Positions 26,757 to 35,438 of a DNA stretch of 64,000 nt are shown in pieces. The notes under the pieces were generated by a model. It was not told the origin of the DNA and searched no databases. It saw only the letters and a program-made list of their open reading frames with translations. A program made the position numbers and the translations under genes. The stretch spans positions 186,001-250,000 of the forward strand of contig NZ_JARWSK010000001.1 of NCBI RefSeq assembly GCF_031081985.1, given 5' to 3'. Each line of letters starts with the position of its first letter. The stretch's first letter is position 1. Origin of the DNA: Komagataeibacter xylinus (GTDB taxonomy: Bacteria; Pseudomonadota; Alphaproteobacteria; Acetobacterales; Acetobacteraceae).

Positions 26757-27707
26757 ATGAGAAAACGCTATGATCTCGACCTGCTCCGCAGCCTTCAGGC
26801 CCTGATCGAGGAGGAAGGCGTCTCGCACGCGGCGCGCAGGCTCCAGATGAGCGAGGCCGCCATGAGCCGCAGCCTTGCCAAGCTGCGCGTGGTGTTCAAT
26901 GACCCCATTCTGGTGGCATCGGGGCGGCGCATGGTGGTCACCACCTTTGCGCTCGGCCTGCGCGAGCGGCTGCGCGCCATTGTCGATGGCGCTGATTCAT
27001 TGCTCGAAGAACAGGACACGCCCGATATTGCCAGCCTGTCACCGCATTTCATGCTGCGCGCCAATGACCTGATCGTGGGCGCCTTTGGCGCGGCCATTCT
27101 TGCCGCCCTGCGCCATGACTGCCCCGGCTGCACCCTGACCTTCGTGCCCGAAACGGATGATGAACCCAGCAACGACCTGCGCGAAGGCCATATCGACCTG
27201 TATCTCGGCGCATCGGATGACATGCGGCCCGAGATACGCCGCCAGAGCATCTTCCCCACTGCGTTCCGCGCCCTCGTACGGGCCGATCACCCCATCCTGG
27301 CGGAAGGGATCACGCCGCAATCCATCGCGCGGTATGAGCATATCAGCGTATCGCGCCGGGGCAGGCTGCATGGGCCGATCGATACGGTGCTCAAGGAGCA
27401 GTTTGGCCTGCGCCGCCGGGTGGTGATGGTGGTGCCCACCTATTACGCCATGGTCGAGACCCTGCGCATGACCGACATGATCCTGCCGCTGCCGGGCATC
27501 GCCATTGATTATCTGCCCATCCGCTCCATGCACCTGGCCGAGTTCGAATTTCCCTTCGCCCTGCCCACGGTACATTCCTTTCAGGCATGGCACCCACGGC
27601 GCGATGGCGATCCGGTGCATCGCTGGTTGCGCAACACGGTGTATCGGGTGGTGCGCGAACGGGGCGGGGGCCTGCCGGAAGGGTTTGCTCCTCCGTCAGG
27701 CCCGTGA
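26757..27707 (+). CDS. LysR-family transcriptional regulator (NodD-like subgroup)
   Basis: 316 residues. The helix-turn-helix occupies residues 5-65 (DLDLLRSLQALIEEEGVSHA, SEAAMSRSLAKLRVVFNDP), with the VFNDPILVASGRRMVVT continuation typical of the NodD/PcpR-like subgroup. The effector domain follows. It is convergent with dadA, four bases from its stop, and lies after the FUSC gene; neither neighbour is a proven target. Effector unknown. Confidence 0.9.
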   Translation: MRKRYDLDLLRSLQALIEEEGVSHAARRLQMSEAAMSRSLAKLRVVFNDPILVASGRRMVVTTFALGLRERLRAIVDGADSLLEEQDTPDIASLSPHFMLRANDLIVGAFGAAILAALRHDCPGCTLTFVPETDDEPSNDLREGHIDLYLGASDDMRPEIRRQSIFPTAFRALVRADHPILAEGITPQSIARYEHISVSRRGRLHGPIDTVLKEQFGLRRRVVMVVPTYYAMVETLRMTDMILPLPGIAIDYLPIRSMHLAEFEFPFALPTVHSFQAWHPRRDGDPVHRWLRNTVYRVVRERGGGLPEGFAPPSGP

Positions 27708-27711
27708 GGGA

Positions 27712-28968
27712 TTACTGCCCGTAGCGCACGATGCCCAGGTCTTCATGCGGGATGTCGGGCATGCGGCCGGACATGATGTCGGCCAGGACCTTGCCCGAGC
27801 CGCAGGCCATGGTCCAGCCCAGCGTGCCGTGGCCGGTGTTGAGGAACAGGTTGTCATACTTGGTGCGGCCGATGATGGGGGTGCCATCAGGTGTCATGGG
27901 GCGCAGGCCGGTCCAGAATTTTGCGGCGGGGATATTGCCGCCACCGGGGAACAGGTCGTTCACCGAATGCTCCAGCGTTTCGCGGCGCGGGGCGCGCAGC
28001 CGGGTGCTGAAGCCCGCGAGTTCCGCCGTGCCGCCAATGCGGATACGGCCGCCAAGGCGGGTGATGCCGATCTTGAAGGTTTCATCCATGATGGTCGAGA
28101 CCGGGGCGCGCTGCTCGTTCACGATATCGGCGGTGAGCGAGTAGCCCTTGACCGGATAGATCGGCAGGTCAAGACCCAGGCGGCGCACCATGGCGGGCGA
28201 GTAGCTGCCAAGCGACACGACATAGGAATCAGCCACCATGCGGCCCCGGCTGGTCTCGACGCCGGTAATGCGCCCGCCTTCGGATGTCATGGTGCGGATG
28301 CTTGTATCGTAATGGAAGGTGACACCCGCTTCAGCCGCCTTGGCCGCGAGGCGCTGGGTGAACAGGAAGGCATCGCCCGTCTCGTCACCCGGCAGGCGCA
28401 GGCCGCCCACGAATTTATGCGCCGATGCGGCCAGTCCCGGTTCGGCCTCGACGCAGCCTTCACGCGTGAGCACCTGATAGGGCACGTTATACTGCTCAAG
28501 CACGCGGATATCGCCTGCAATGCCATCAAGCTGCTTTTGCGTGCGGAACACCTGCAGCGTGCCCTGCTGGCGGTCATCATAGGTGATGGCAGTGTTGGCG
28601 CGCAGGTCCATCATCATGTCGCGGCTGTATTCCGCAATGCGCACCATGCGGCCCTTGTTGCGGTCATAGGCACTCGTGGTGCAGTTCTCGAGCATCTGCA
28701 CCAGCCACTTCCACAGATGCGGGTCGGGCATGGGCCAGAACACGAAGGGGCGGTACTTCATCAGCAGCCACTTGATGGATTTGAGCGGCACGCCCGGCCC
28801 CGCCCATGGCGAGGAATAACCCGGCGAGACCTGCCCGGCATTGGCAAAGCTGGTTTCAAGCCCGGCTGCGGGCTGCCGGTCAACAACCGTGACCTCATGG
28901 CCCGCCTGCGCGAGATACCATGCCGATGTCACGCCAACGACACCACTACCCAGTACGATGATTTTCAT
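27712..28968 (-). CDS. dadA: D-amino acid dehydrogenase small subunit
   Basis: 418 residues, normal for DadA. An FAD-binding motif opens the protein ([20 protein letters not shown]), followed by [20 protein letters not shown] and the C-terminal [15 protein letters not shown] and [14 protein letters not shown] signatures. It oxidises D-alanine and other D-amino acids at the membrane, passing electrons to quinone. Its ATG overlaps the alr stop by one base (TAATG), so translation is coupled to alanine racemase: L-alanine is racemised, then oxidised to pyruvate and ammonia. Confidence 0.94.
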   Translation of the reverse strand: MKIIVLGSGVVGVTSAWYLAQAGHEVTVVDRQPAAGLETSFANAGQVSPGYSSPWAGPGVPLKSIKWLLMKYRPFVFWPMPDPHLWKWLVQMLENCTTSAYDRNKGRMVRIAEYSRDMMMDLRANTAITYDDRQQGTLQVFRTQKQLDGIAGDIRVLEQYNVPYQVLTREGCVEAEPGLAASAHKFVGGLRLPGDETGDAFLFTQRLAAKAAEAGVTFHYDTSIRTMTSEGGRITGVETSRGRMVADSYVVSLGSYSPAMVRRLGLDLPIYPVKGYSLTADIVNEQRAPVSTIMDETFKIGITRLGGRIRIGGTAELAGFSTRLRAPRRETLEHSVNDLFPGGGNIPAAKFWTGLRPMTPDGTPIIGRTKYDNLFLNTGHGTLGWTMACGSGKVLADIMSGRMPDIPHEDLGIVRYGQ

Positions 28969-30149
28969 TACACGGAGGCCTTGTTCTGGCGGGGAGAAGC
29001 ATCGCACGCGACAGCTTGCCGGTATGTGCGATGGAAACGCGAACCCAGTGCGGTCAGCACTTCGTAACCGATGGTGCCTGCATCATGCGCCACGTCGTCC
29101 ACGCTGCGGCGCGGGCCGATCATGTCCACATGGGTTGCGGCATCGAGCACGCTTTCGGGCACGTCATTGACATCCACCGTGGTGGAATCCATGGAAATGC
29201 GCCCCAGGATGGGCAGCCGGTAGTCACCCAGCCACGCGCAGCCACCCTGTGCCCCGCTGCGCAGGAAGCCATCGGCATAGCCGATGCCCAGCGTTGCAAT
29301 CCGTCGCGGCCCGGTGGCGCGCCAGGTCAGGCCGTAGCCCACACCATTGCCCGCGGCAATGGCGCGGCGCTGCACGATGCGCGCGCGCAGCCTGACCGTG
29401 GGGCGCAGCGGGTTGGGGGTCTGTGCATTGGGGGCAAGGCCGTATAGCGCCGCGCCGGGGCGCACGAGGTTGAAATGATAGTCCGGCCCAAGGAAAATGC
29501 CCGATGAGGCCGAAAGCGCCCACGGGGCGGCGGGCAGCCGGGCTGCCATGGCGCGCAGTCGGTCGCGCTGCATGGCGTTGGCCGGGTTTTCGGGCGTGTC
29601 GGCGCAGGCGAGGTGGCTCATGACCAGCTTCGTGTCGATGCCATCAAGCAGGGCAGGGGTCTGGGCCAGTGTCGCCACATCCGCCTCCGACAGGCCAAAG
29701 CGCGACATGCCGGTATCAACCTGCAGGGCGGCGGGCAGCGCCTTTTGCGCCTGTGTGGCATGGGCGCGCCAGCCGGCAACCTGCTCCATGCTGTTGAGCA
29801 CGGGCAGCAGGGCGTGGCGGGTGAACAGCGCCTCGGTGCCGGGCATGGGGCCGTGCAGCACAAAGATCCGTGCCGTGGGCGCAACATGCGGGCGCAGGCG
29901 AATGCCTTCTTCCAGATGGGCGACAAAGAAAACCCCCGCTCCGGCCTGTTCCAGCACCGGGGCAACCCGGTCGGCGCCCAGGCCATAGGCATCGGCCTTG
30001 ACCACGGCCGCACAGGTGGCAGCGCCCGTGCGGGCATCGAGCAGGCGGTAATTGGCGGCGATGGCATCCAGGTCGATTTCCAGCGCAGCACCCGCACCGG
30101 CAAGGGCCCAGCCTGAAGTTATGGGCAGGGGGAAGGGCAAATCAGGCAT
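28968..30149 (-). CDS. alr: Alanine racemase
   Basis: 393 residues from ATG 30149, which has GGAG upstream; the frame extends to 30203. The PLP lysine lies in [12 protein letters not shown] near residue 50 and the catalytic tyrosine side is marked by [11 protein letters not shown] and GVGYGLTW, with [11 protein letters not shown] near the C terminus. It interconverts L- and D-alanine, serving both peptidoglycan and alanine catabolism. As the first gene of an alr-dadA unit it is likely the catabolic (DadX-like) racemase, controlled by the divergent Lrp/AsnC gene. Confidence 0.93.
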   Translation of the reverse strand: MPDLPFPLPITSGWALAGAGAALEIDLDAIAANYRLLDARTGAATCAAVVKADAYGLGADRVAPVLEQAGAGVFFVAHLEEGIRLRPHVAPTARIFVLHGPMPGTEALFTRHALLPVLNSMEQVAGWRAHATQAQKALPAALQVDTGMSRFGLSEADVATLAQTPALLDGIDTKLVMSHLACADTPENPANAMQRDRLRAMAARLPAAPWALSASSGIFLGPDYHFNLVRPGAALYGLAPNAQTPNPLRPTVRLRARIVQRRAIAAGNGVGYGLTWRATGPRRIATLGIGYADGFLRSGAQGGCAWLGDYRLPILGRISMDSTTVDVNDVPESVLDAATHVDMIGPRRSVDDVAHDAGTIGYEVLTALGSRFHRTYRQAVACDASPRQNKASV

Positions 30150-30286
30150 GGGGCGCTTACTCCATCGGGCGGAACATGACTGATCGTATGCGTGTGGTAA
30201 CAAAATGTCCTGTCGTTTTGTGCATGATCATGCGATTAATGCGCGCCTGTGCGCAATTATATACGAAAATAAGCGGAAAATTCACC

Positions 30287-30730
30287 ATGCCCTTCGACCG
30301 GCTGACAGATGCCATCCTGCGTCACCTCCGCCATGATGGCCGCATGAGCAATGCGGACCTGGCCCAAAGGGTGGGGTTGTCGCCTTCGGCGTGTCTGCGG
30401 CGTGTGCGGATGCTGGAAAAAGAAGGGGTGATACGGGGCTATCGCGCCCTGGTGGATGAGCGCTCGGTGCATGGCATGACCACCGTGATTGTGCAGATCA
30501 CGCTGGAGCGGCAGACGGAGGAATGCCTGCGCCGTTTTGAAGCCCGCGTGCGTGAATGCGCCGATGTGCGCGAATGCTACCTGATGACGGGCGACGCCGA
30601 TTACCTCGTGCGCGTCGAGGCACGTGACGCGGCTGACTATGAGCGCATCCATAAGGAGGAACTCTCGCGCATGCCCGGCGTGGCCCGCATACAGAGCAAT
30701 TTCGCCATCCGCACCGTCGTGCAGCGTTAG
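30287..30730 (+). CDS. lrp: Lrp/AsnC-family regulator
   Basis: 147 residues from ATG 30287. The helix-turn-helix is at residues 5-50 (LTDAILRHLRHDGRMSNADL, GLSPSACLRRVRMLEKEGVI) and the RAM ligand-binding domain covers 65-145 (VRECADVRECYLMTGDADYL). The frame continues upstream but homologues begin here. It is divergent from alr-dadA with a 137-base gap, matching the common design in which an Lrp-type protein senses alanine and activates dad genes. Targets are inferred. Confidence 0.9.
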   Translation: MPFDRLTDAILRHLRHDGRMSNADLAQRVGLSPSACLRRVRMLEKEGVIRGYRALVDERSVHGMTTVIVQITLERQTEECLRRFEARVRECADVRECYLMTGDADYLVRVEARDAADYERIHKEELSRMPGVARIQSNFAIRTVVQR

Positions 30731-30772
30731 CACGGCATGCGCGTTGTGGAACGCAACTGCGGTGCTGGCACG

Positions 30773-30792
30773 CTCCGCCATGGTGCGCGGAG
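30773..30792. terminator. Short hairpin between convergent genes
   Basis: CTCCGC (30773-30778) pairs with GCGGAG (30787-30792) over an 8-base loop between the ends of the lrp and AAA+ genes. No T-tract on either side, so its role as a terminator is weak. Confidence 0.3.
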
Positions 30793-30801
30793 TGGCGTGG
30801 T

Positions 30802-33441
30802 TCAGGCGCGGGCCATGTTGTCTTCCTGCTCATCGGCCACGGCCTCCACGTAGCGCTTGAAGGTGCGCAGGTCGCCCCGAAAGACTTCGCCCAGCGCGCG
30901 TAGTTCAAAAGTGGAGAGATGGTACCAGCCGGGGCACAGGCCGCGTTCGGCTTCGATTTCGCGCATCAGGTTCGCAGCGATGGCAGGCATGTGCTTAGGC
31001 TTCGGGGCCTCGAGCGGGATGATGGTGCAGCGCGAGCGCAGCGCCGGGCTGACCCTGTCAAGGTCATTGACGGTAAACACCCATGACAGCCAGGACAGGT
31101 CGGCATCCAGATCGAGCCAGTAATCGCGGAAATGCTCCGCCTCCTTCTTGTCGGCCACGGCAAGCAGCGCATCTTGCAGGCATCCGTGCTGGAGGTTGTT
31201 GGAGACCTTGTCCACTTCATCAAGGATGAACGCCATGTTCGGGCAGCGGGTCATGGCGATGCGCTCGATGACCTGTGACGGCCCTGATTCGGAAAAACCC
31301 TTGTGGTTGCCGGTCAGGTAAAACGTATCATGAATACTGGCCACATTCTTGGTATCGAACGGCAGGCCGATATGTTCAAAAAACGCGCGCGCCAGGCTGG
31401 TCTTGCCGCAGCCCGAGGGGCCTGCGAGCATGATGGGCCGCGGGCGGATGAACTTGCCAAAGCGCTGCCTGCTATTGAACACCCGGGCCATTTCGTTAAT
31501 GGCATGCGCCGCATGCGGAAAGCGTGCGACCAGCGGCGCCATGTCCAGCGTTGTCGGCTCGGCCAGGGGCAGGGGCTGGTTCAGTTCGGCAAACAGGCCA
31601 ATCCGGTTATTGGTGCCCTTGCGGCCTGCATGCTTCTTGATAATGTCCTGCGGCACGGGTGTGGGGAAAATGGTTACGCACGTTGCATCAGCAGGTGTTG
31701 GGGCGGGTGGTGCCTCGGGTTCCGCCTTCGCTCTGGTAGCCATGCCAAAGGAGGCAAAGGGAGCCGGCACTTCTTCAGACTCATCGGAGAAGAAATCCTT
31801 CAGCAGATCATCGTTATCCATTACCTCAAAATGGGGGAAAGACGCATCGTCATCATTGTTTTCGCGATCATTATTGTCGTGATCATTCATGATTTCTTCA
31901 ATGGCCTTTCTGCTGATATGGGTCTGACGATCAAGCGCTTCCCGGAATTCAATAAGATTCTCGAAGAAAGCCGGTATTATGTGCATCTTGCCAAATAGAT
32001 GTCTCCTGTCGGCCCCGGAATGGAACGTTTTGAAAAGAGCTACCGCCGCCTGCGCCAGGCTGTCGCTGTTCAGGCATGGCGCGGGAAAGATACGGTCAAG
32101 GCACTGGGCTTTAAGAATGTGGCCCGTGTCGTGCTCTACATTGATGTAATCATACTGATCGAAGACATGGGTTATGATTTTAAGCATGAAGGATTCATCG
32201 ATCTGCCCGATGAGCGTGTGCCCGGCGTCCGGGCCAACAAAAGCGATGGCGGCGAGGGCTGCCTCCCTTATGATGCCGCGAATGGTGTAATCCGGTTCGG
32301 ACGTACGAATAAAGGCTGCCCGTCCCATATCACGCAGATACCCGTCGTGCAGCGCCGTGTCATAGAATATCATTCTTTCATCTATCATTTTGAAGAAAGA
32401 AAGCTTTTCCGTACATCCGGGGTAAAAAGGCATATCCACCATGTATTCATCGCCATCAACAAGCATGAAGCACCATATGCCTATCTCGTCGATGTCATGG
32501 CGGGGGGGCGGATAAGTGCCCGTACTGTCATATGGGCTGATGCCGAGTTCTGAATACAGGACCAGCGCCTTGACCATATTCCTGAACAGGACAAGGTCAT
32601 CGGTGTCCTCGTTCTGCACGCAGTTGATGTATTCCCTGGTCCTGTGCAGCCCAAGCATGAGCCGTTCAATAACCAGCGCCCAGTCGGCAAGGTTGACCTT
32701 ATATGTATCATGGTCGTAACTGGTATTCATGTGCATGGTCTTGTGCAGATCACGCAGGCACGCGACCTGATAGCGCTCTTTATTGTCGCAATAGGTCAGA
32801 AGCGCATCCATGACATGACAGAGCAGGGTATGATTCTTGACATACAGGCATGCGGTTACCGGATCCTGCGCCGTGTTGCCATGCGGCGTGTGGTCAAGCA
32901 CATACATATTGTTCGGACGCAGTAAAACACTGACCCGGGATTCATGCAGTTTATCAACAATGGCAGTAATCAGCAGCGACAGGTCGATATCGCAGTCCGG
33001 ATCGGGAGGGGCAGGTGACTGTGCATCGCCTGTTTCAGTCAGGGACGTTTTTATTTTGGAGACGGGGTTTGCTGCCCGGTATTCACGGATGAACCGGTCC
33101 GTATAATCGCAGATGGCATTGCGCACGGATTGCCGTTCAAGGTCACGCATTGCGGCTTCAGGGGGGCGTGGCATGATAGGCAGGGAACGCGAAGCACGCC
33201 CCATGAACATAAGCGAGGCGACAATATCATTTCTGAAGTATTGCCTGAACCGTTCCAGGTCCGTTAAGGATTGCCCAAGGGCGAAGTCAAATCTTTCGAG
33301 CGCTGTTTTTGTTCTTTCGCGCGCTATGGAGTATTTCCATCTGAAATAATTTAAAGTGTCTTTTGAAATTGTCGCCTCCCCCCTGTCGCATGATGTGCCA
33401 TCTGATGCAGTTGACTGCATATTCAGTGGAGGGGAGTGCAT
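30802..33441 (-). CDS. Large Lon-like AAA+ ATPase with unrecognised N-terminal region
   Basis: About 879 residues from ATG 33441 (TTG 33477 and ATG 33420 are alternatives; none has a good Shine-Dalgarno sequence). The last 280 residues are an AAA+ module like the ATPase of Lon: Walker A near 674-681 (GPSGCGKT), Walker B with D741 and E742 (MAFILDEVDKV), a sensor-1-like Asn in FTVNDLDRVSP and an arginine in LRSRC. No Lon serine/lysine protease domain follows. Residues 1-510 match nothing I recognise; an acidic linker (about 515-560, NDHDNNDRENNDDD) and a Pro/Ala stretch join the two parts. The N-terminal coding half is markedly more AT-rich than flanking DNA, suggesting transfer. Biochemical role unknown. 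Confidence 0.75.
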   Translation of the reverse strand: MHSPPLNMQSTASDGTSCDRGEATISKDTLNYFRWKYSIARERTKTALERFDFALGQSLTDLERFRQYFRNDIVASLMFMGRASRSLPIMPRPPEAAMRDLERQSVRNAICDYTDRFIREYRAANPVSKIKTSLTETGDAQSPAPPDPDCDIDLSLLITAIVDKLHESRVSVLLRPNNMYVLDHTPHGNTAQDPVTACLYVKNHTLLCHVMDALLTYCDNKERYQVACLRDLHKTMHMNTSYDHDTYKVNLADWALVIERLMLGLHRTREYINCVQNEDTDDLVLFRNMVKALVLYSELGISPYDSTGTYPPPRHDIDEIGIWCFMLVDGDEYMVDMPFYPGCTEKLSFFKMIDERMIFYDTALHDGYLRDMGRAAFIRTSEPDYTIRGIIREAALAAIAFVGPDAGHTLIGQIDESFMLKIITHVFDQYDYINVEHDTGHILKAQCLDRIFPAPCLNSDSLAQAAVALFKTFHSGADRRHLFGKMHIIPAFFENLIEFREALDRQTHISRKAIEEIMNDHDNNDRENNDDDASFPHFEVMDNDDLLKDFFSDESEEVPAPFASFGMATRAKAEPEAPPAPTPADATCVTIFPTPVPQDIIKKHAGRKGTNNRIGLFAELNQPLPLAEPTTLDMAPLVARFPHAAHAINEMARVFNSRQRFGKFIRPRPIMLAGPSGCGKTSLARAFFEHIGLPFDTKNVASIHDTFYLTGNHKGFSESGPSQVIERIAMTRCPNMAFILDEVDKVSNNLQHGCLQDALLAVADKKEAEHFRDYWLDLDADLSWLSWVFTVNDLDRVSPALRSRCTIIPLEAPKPKHMPAIAANLMREIEAERGLCPGWYHLSTFELRALGEVFRGDLRTFKRYVEAVADEQEDNMARA

Positions 33442-33607
33442 GGACAGATGACTACATTTTTTTATTGCTTTTGTCAACCCCTATTATCATTGTGGTGGCA
33501 TAAAATCTGATAATTATTGGTATTATCATTAATTATATAAAATAACATATCAGCATTATAAAAATATGAAATCCTTGTTAAAACAGGCGGCATGATCGCT
33601 GGCGCGC

Positions 33608-34054
33608 TCAGGCCCAGAGCATCTGCCCGGTGGGTTGCACGCGGGCAATGACCTGTCCGGGCGCGTTTTCATGGGTCAGGACGGACGTTCTGCCACAGGC
33701 GCGGGCCAGCATGGCCATGAAGTGCCGCAAGCCAGGCAGGTTGTGGCCTGATTGCACGCTGCGCGGGTCGAGGTCGAATTCGATTCGTTCGGTGCTGAAG
33801 AAGTGACAGGCATAGACTATATTGCCCATATGGCAGGCAAGGGTCACCGCATGGTGTCGCGTGGCCGCGAATATGGCATTGACGGTAGCGGGCAGGGGCG
33901 CAGGGATGCCATCAAGCCGGTAGTCCAGCCGGGCAGGTTCGTGGCGCAGGCTGGTAAGCACGCGCTGCCAGTCCGCCATGGTGGCGGGTGTGACGTAAAT
34001 ATCGCGCAGCGCCCCATCCCATTTGAAGTGATGCTGTCGTGTTGCCCAGTCCAT
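33608..34054 (-). CDS. Unknown protein, 148 residues
   Basis: Not recognised. ATG 34054 starts DWATRQHHFKWDGALRDIYV; AGGCGG lies some way upstream. The protein is soluble, His-rich and lacks signal or membrane segments. Composition and third-position GC look native, unlike the AAA+ gene beside it. It lies between the glpF terminator and the AT-rich gap before the AAA+ gene, on the same strand as both. Function unknown. Confidence 0.6.
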   Translation of the reverse strand: MDWATRQHHFKWDGALRDIYVTPATMADWQRVLTSLRHEPARLDYRLDGIPAPLPATVNAIFAATRHHAVTLACHMGNIVYACHFFSTERIEFDLDPRSVQSGHNLPGLRHFMAMLARACGRTSVLTHENAPGQVIARVQPTGQMLWA

Positions 34055-34082
34055 GAATCCGCCTGCAAAAATGCCGCACAAC

Positions 34083-34123
34083 GTAATAAATTCGCAAGGG
34101 CGCCTCTTTGGAAAAAGGCGCCC
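34083..34123 (-). terminator. Probable terminator of glpF
   Basis: A perfect 8-bp stem GGGCGCCT/AGGCGCCC (34098-34105 with 34116-34123) is followed on the minus strand by the moderately T-rich TTGCGAATTTATT. It lies about 50 bases after the glpF stop. Confidence 0.65.
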
Positions 34124-34170
34124 GAAAGCTTTATCACATCATACGCGCACTGTGTCGCAGGGGCGGTGGT

Positions 34171-34983
34171 TCATGGCGCGGGCGGGATGGATGGCGTGGC
34201 GCTGCGCGGAATGAACGGGCGGATGAGGAACTGGTAGCCCCCGGCGCCCACCACCCCGCCAACCAGCGGCCCGGCAATGGGCACCCACCAGAAATGGTCC
34301 GGTCCGGGCAGGGCAGAGTCGCCCCAGCCCATGACAAGGCAGAACAGTCGCGGCCCGAAGTCGCGTGCGGGATTGATGGCCCAGGCCTCGAGGTAACCCG
34401 AGCAGGCGCCAATGCTGGCCACAAGCAGCCCGATGATCAGCGCGCCCGAATTGGCCTGGGGTGCGACGGTATTGTATTCACACGTTATGGCGAAAATGCC
34501 GAAGACCAGCAGCCCGGTCAGGATGATTTCATCAACAAAGGCATGCAGTGGCGTAATGCCCTCGCCGGGATGGGTGAAGAACACGCCCGCCGCCCCGCCA
34601 GCGGCGCGGGTGAGGTCATGCGCCTGATTGTAATGGTCGATCACGGGTTGGTACAGCGTATAGACCAGTGCTGCCCCGATCACGCCCCCCAGCACTTGGG
34701 CTGCGCAGTAGCCGGGCACCTTGCGCCACGAAAAGCCCCGGTAGAGCGCGAGTGCGACTGATACGGCCGGGTTGGCATGCGTGCCCGACACGCTGCCGGT
34801 GATGTAGATGGCGATCGTAACCCCAAGCCCCCACACAATGGCCACCCCCCAATAGGCCTGCTTGTACGGGCTGGGATCGTACAGCGCGTACATCGCGGCG
34901 ACCGAATCACCGATCAGCACGATGATCATGACCGCGATGCACTCTGATATGAGTTCACCCAGAAATTGTCTGTTTTTCAGCAT
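34171..34983 (-). CDS. glpF: Glycerol uptake facilitator (aquaglyceroporin)
   Basis: 270 residues with six membrane helices and the two aquaporin half-helix motifs, HANPAVSVAL and INPARDFGPR; the Asp after the second NPAR is typical of glycerol-conducting members. It lets glycerol diffuse across the inner membrane for capture by GlpK. ATG 34983 was chosen because homology begins at LKNRQFLGELISE; the frame runs on to 35154 through the operator region. Divergent from glpD, and a GlpR-like palindrome lies about 80 bases upstream. Confidence 0.93.
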   Translation of the reverse strand: MLKNRQFLGELISECIAVMIIVLIGDSVAAMYALYDPSPYKQAYWGVAIVWGLGVTIAIYITGSVSGTHANPAVSVALALYRGFSWRKVPGYCAAQVLGGVIGAALVYTLYQPVIDHYNQAHDLTRAAGGAAGVFFTHPGEGITPLHAFVDEIILTGLLVFGIFAITCEYNTVAPQANSGALIIGLLVASIGACSGYLEAWAINPARDFGPRLFCLVMGWGDSALPGPDHFWWVPIAGPLVGGVVGAGGYQFLIRPFIPRSATPSIPPAP

Positions 34984-35060
34984 TTTAACCCACTTTATTC
35001 TTTTATTATCATTTGATGGGAAACGGCTGTTGGCCTTGTGGCCGGTTTGCAGCCCGGGAA

Positions 35061-35076
35061 TGTTCTTAAACGAACA
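35061..35076. promoter_or_regulatory. Candidate GlpR operator 1 (glpF side)
   Basis: TGTTCT-TAAA-CGAACA, extended to 8-bp perfect arms GAATGTTC/GAACATTC (35058-35079). It matches the E. coli-type GlpR consensus half-site TGTTCG and lies 78-93 bases upstream of the glpF start. Confidence 0.8.
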
Positions 35077-35237
35077 TTCTTCACCGGGGAAGGGGCCTGC
35101 GCGATCCGTCGGGTAAGAGAGTCTCCTTTTTCCATATATTTCATTATATTTCATGAAATTTCTCCAACATTCCAGATTCGGGGGCAGGTGATGTTGTTGT
35201 GATGATGAAAGGTGAGGAGTGGGGTTGCGGAACGAGA

Positions 35238-35253
35238 TGTGCGATTTCGCACA
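35238..35253. promoter_or_regulatory. Candidate GlpR operator 2 (variant, central)
   Basis: TGTGCG-ATTT-CGCACA has a perfect dyad with the same 6-4-6 spacing as its neighbours but G/C in place of T/A at the fourth position of each arm. It may be a weaker GlpR site or belong to another regulator. Confidence 0.5.
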
Positions 35254-35398
35254 TGCACAAAAATCGCTCCGGCATATAAATTACTCGGAATGGCGAATTT
35301 GTGGCTAATGCCGGGCACTATCATGCATGGAAAAAGAAGGAATTATTTAGACGTGCCGCATGCAGAAATGTGCGCGTGCCCTCTTGAATCGATCATAA

Positions 35399-35414
35399 TG
35401 TTCGGTTACGAACA
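35399..35414. promoter_or_regulatory. Candidate GlpR operator 3 (glpD side)
   Basis: TGTTCG-GTTA-CGAACA is a perfect dyad identical to the GlpR consensus half-sites, ending 24 bases before the glpD ATG and eight bases before its Shine-Dalgarno sequence. Binding here would block transcription start or elongation of the whole glpD operon. Confidence 0.85.
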
Positions 35415-35438
35415 TATGCATCAGGAGGAACATTGACT

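Larger units (their letters stand above)
34984..35438. other. glpF-glpD divergent regulatory region
   Basis: 455 bases, AT-rich in the middle, with no credible coding frame. It carries three 16-bp palindromes of common spacing (35061-35076, 35238-35253, 35399-35414) and a further AT-rich dyad (AATTTCATGAAATTT-like, about 35145-35161). Both promoters of the glycerol regulon must lie here. Confidence 0.75.

Noticed and set aside
33442-33477. TTG start for the AAA+ gene with TTGACA read as either codon or -35 box
   Set aside because: GGGG directly abuts the TTG with no spacer, too close for a ribosome site; no convincing -10 box follows at 17 bases, so neither reading is secure.
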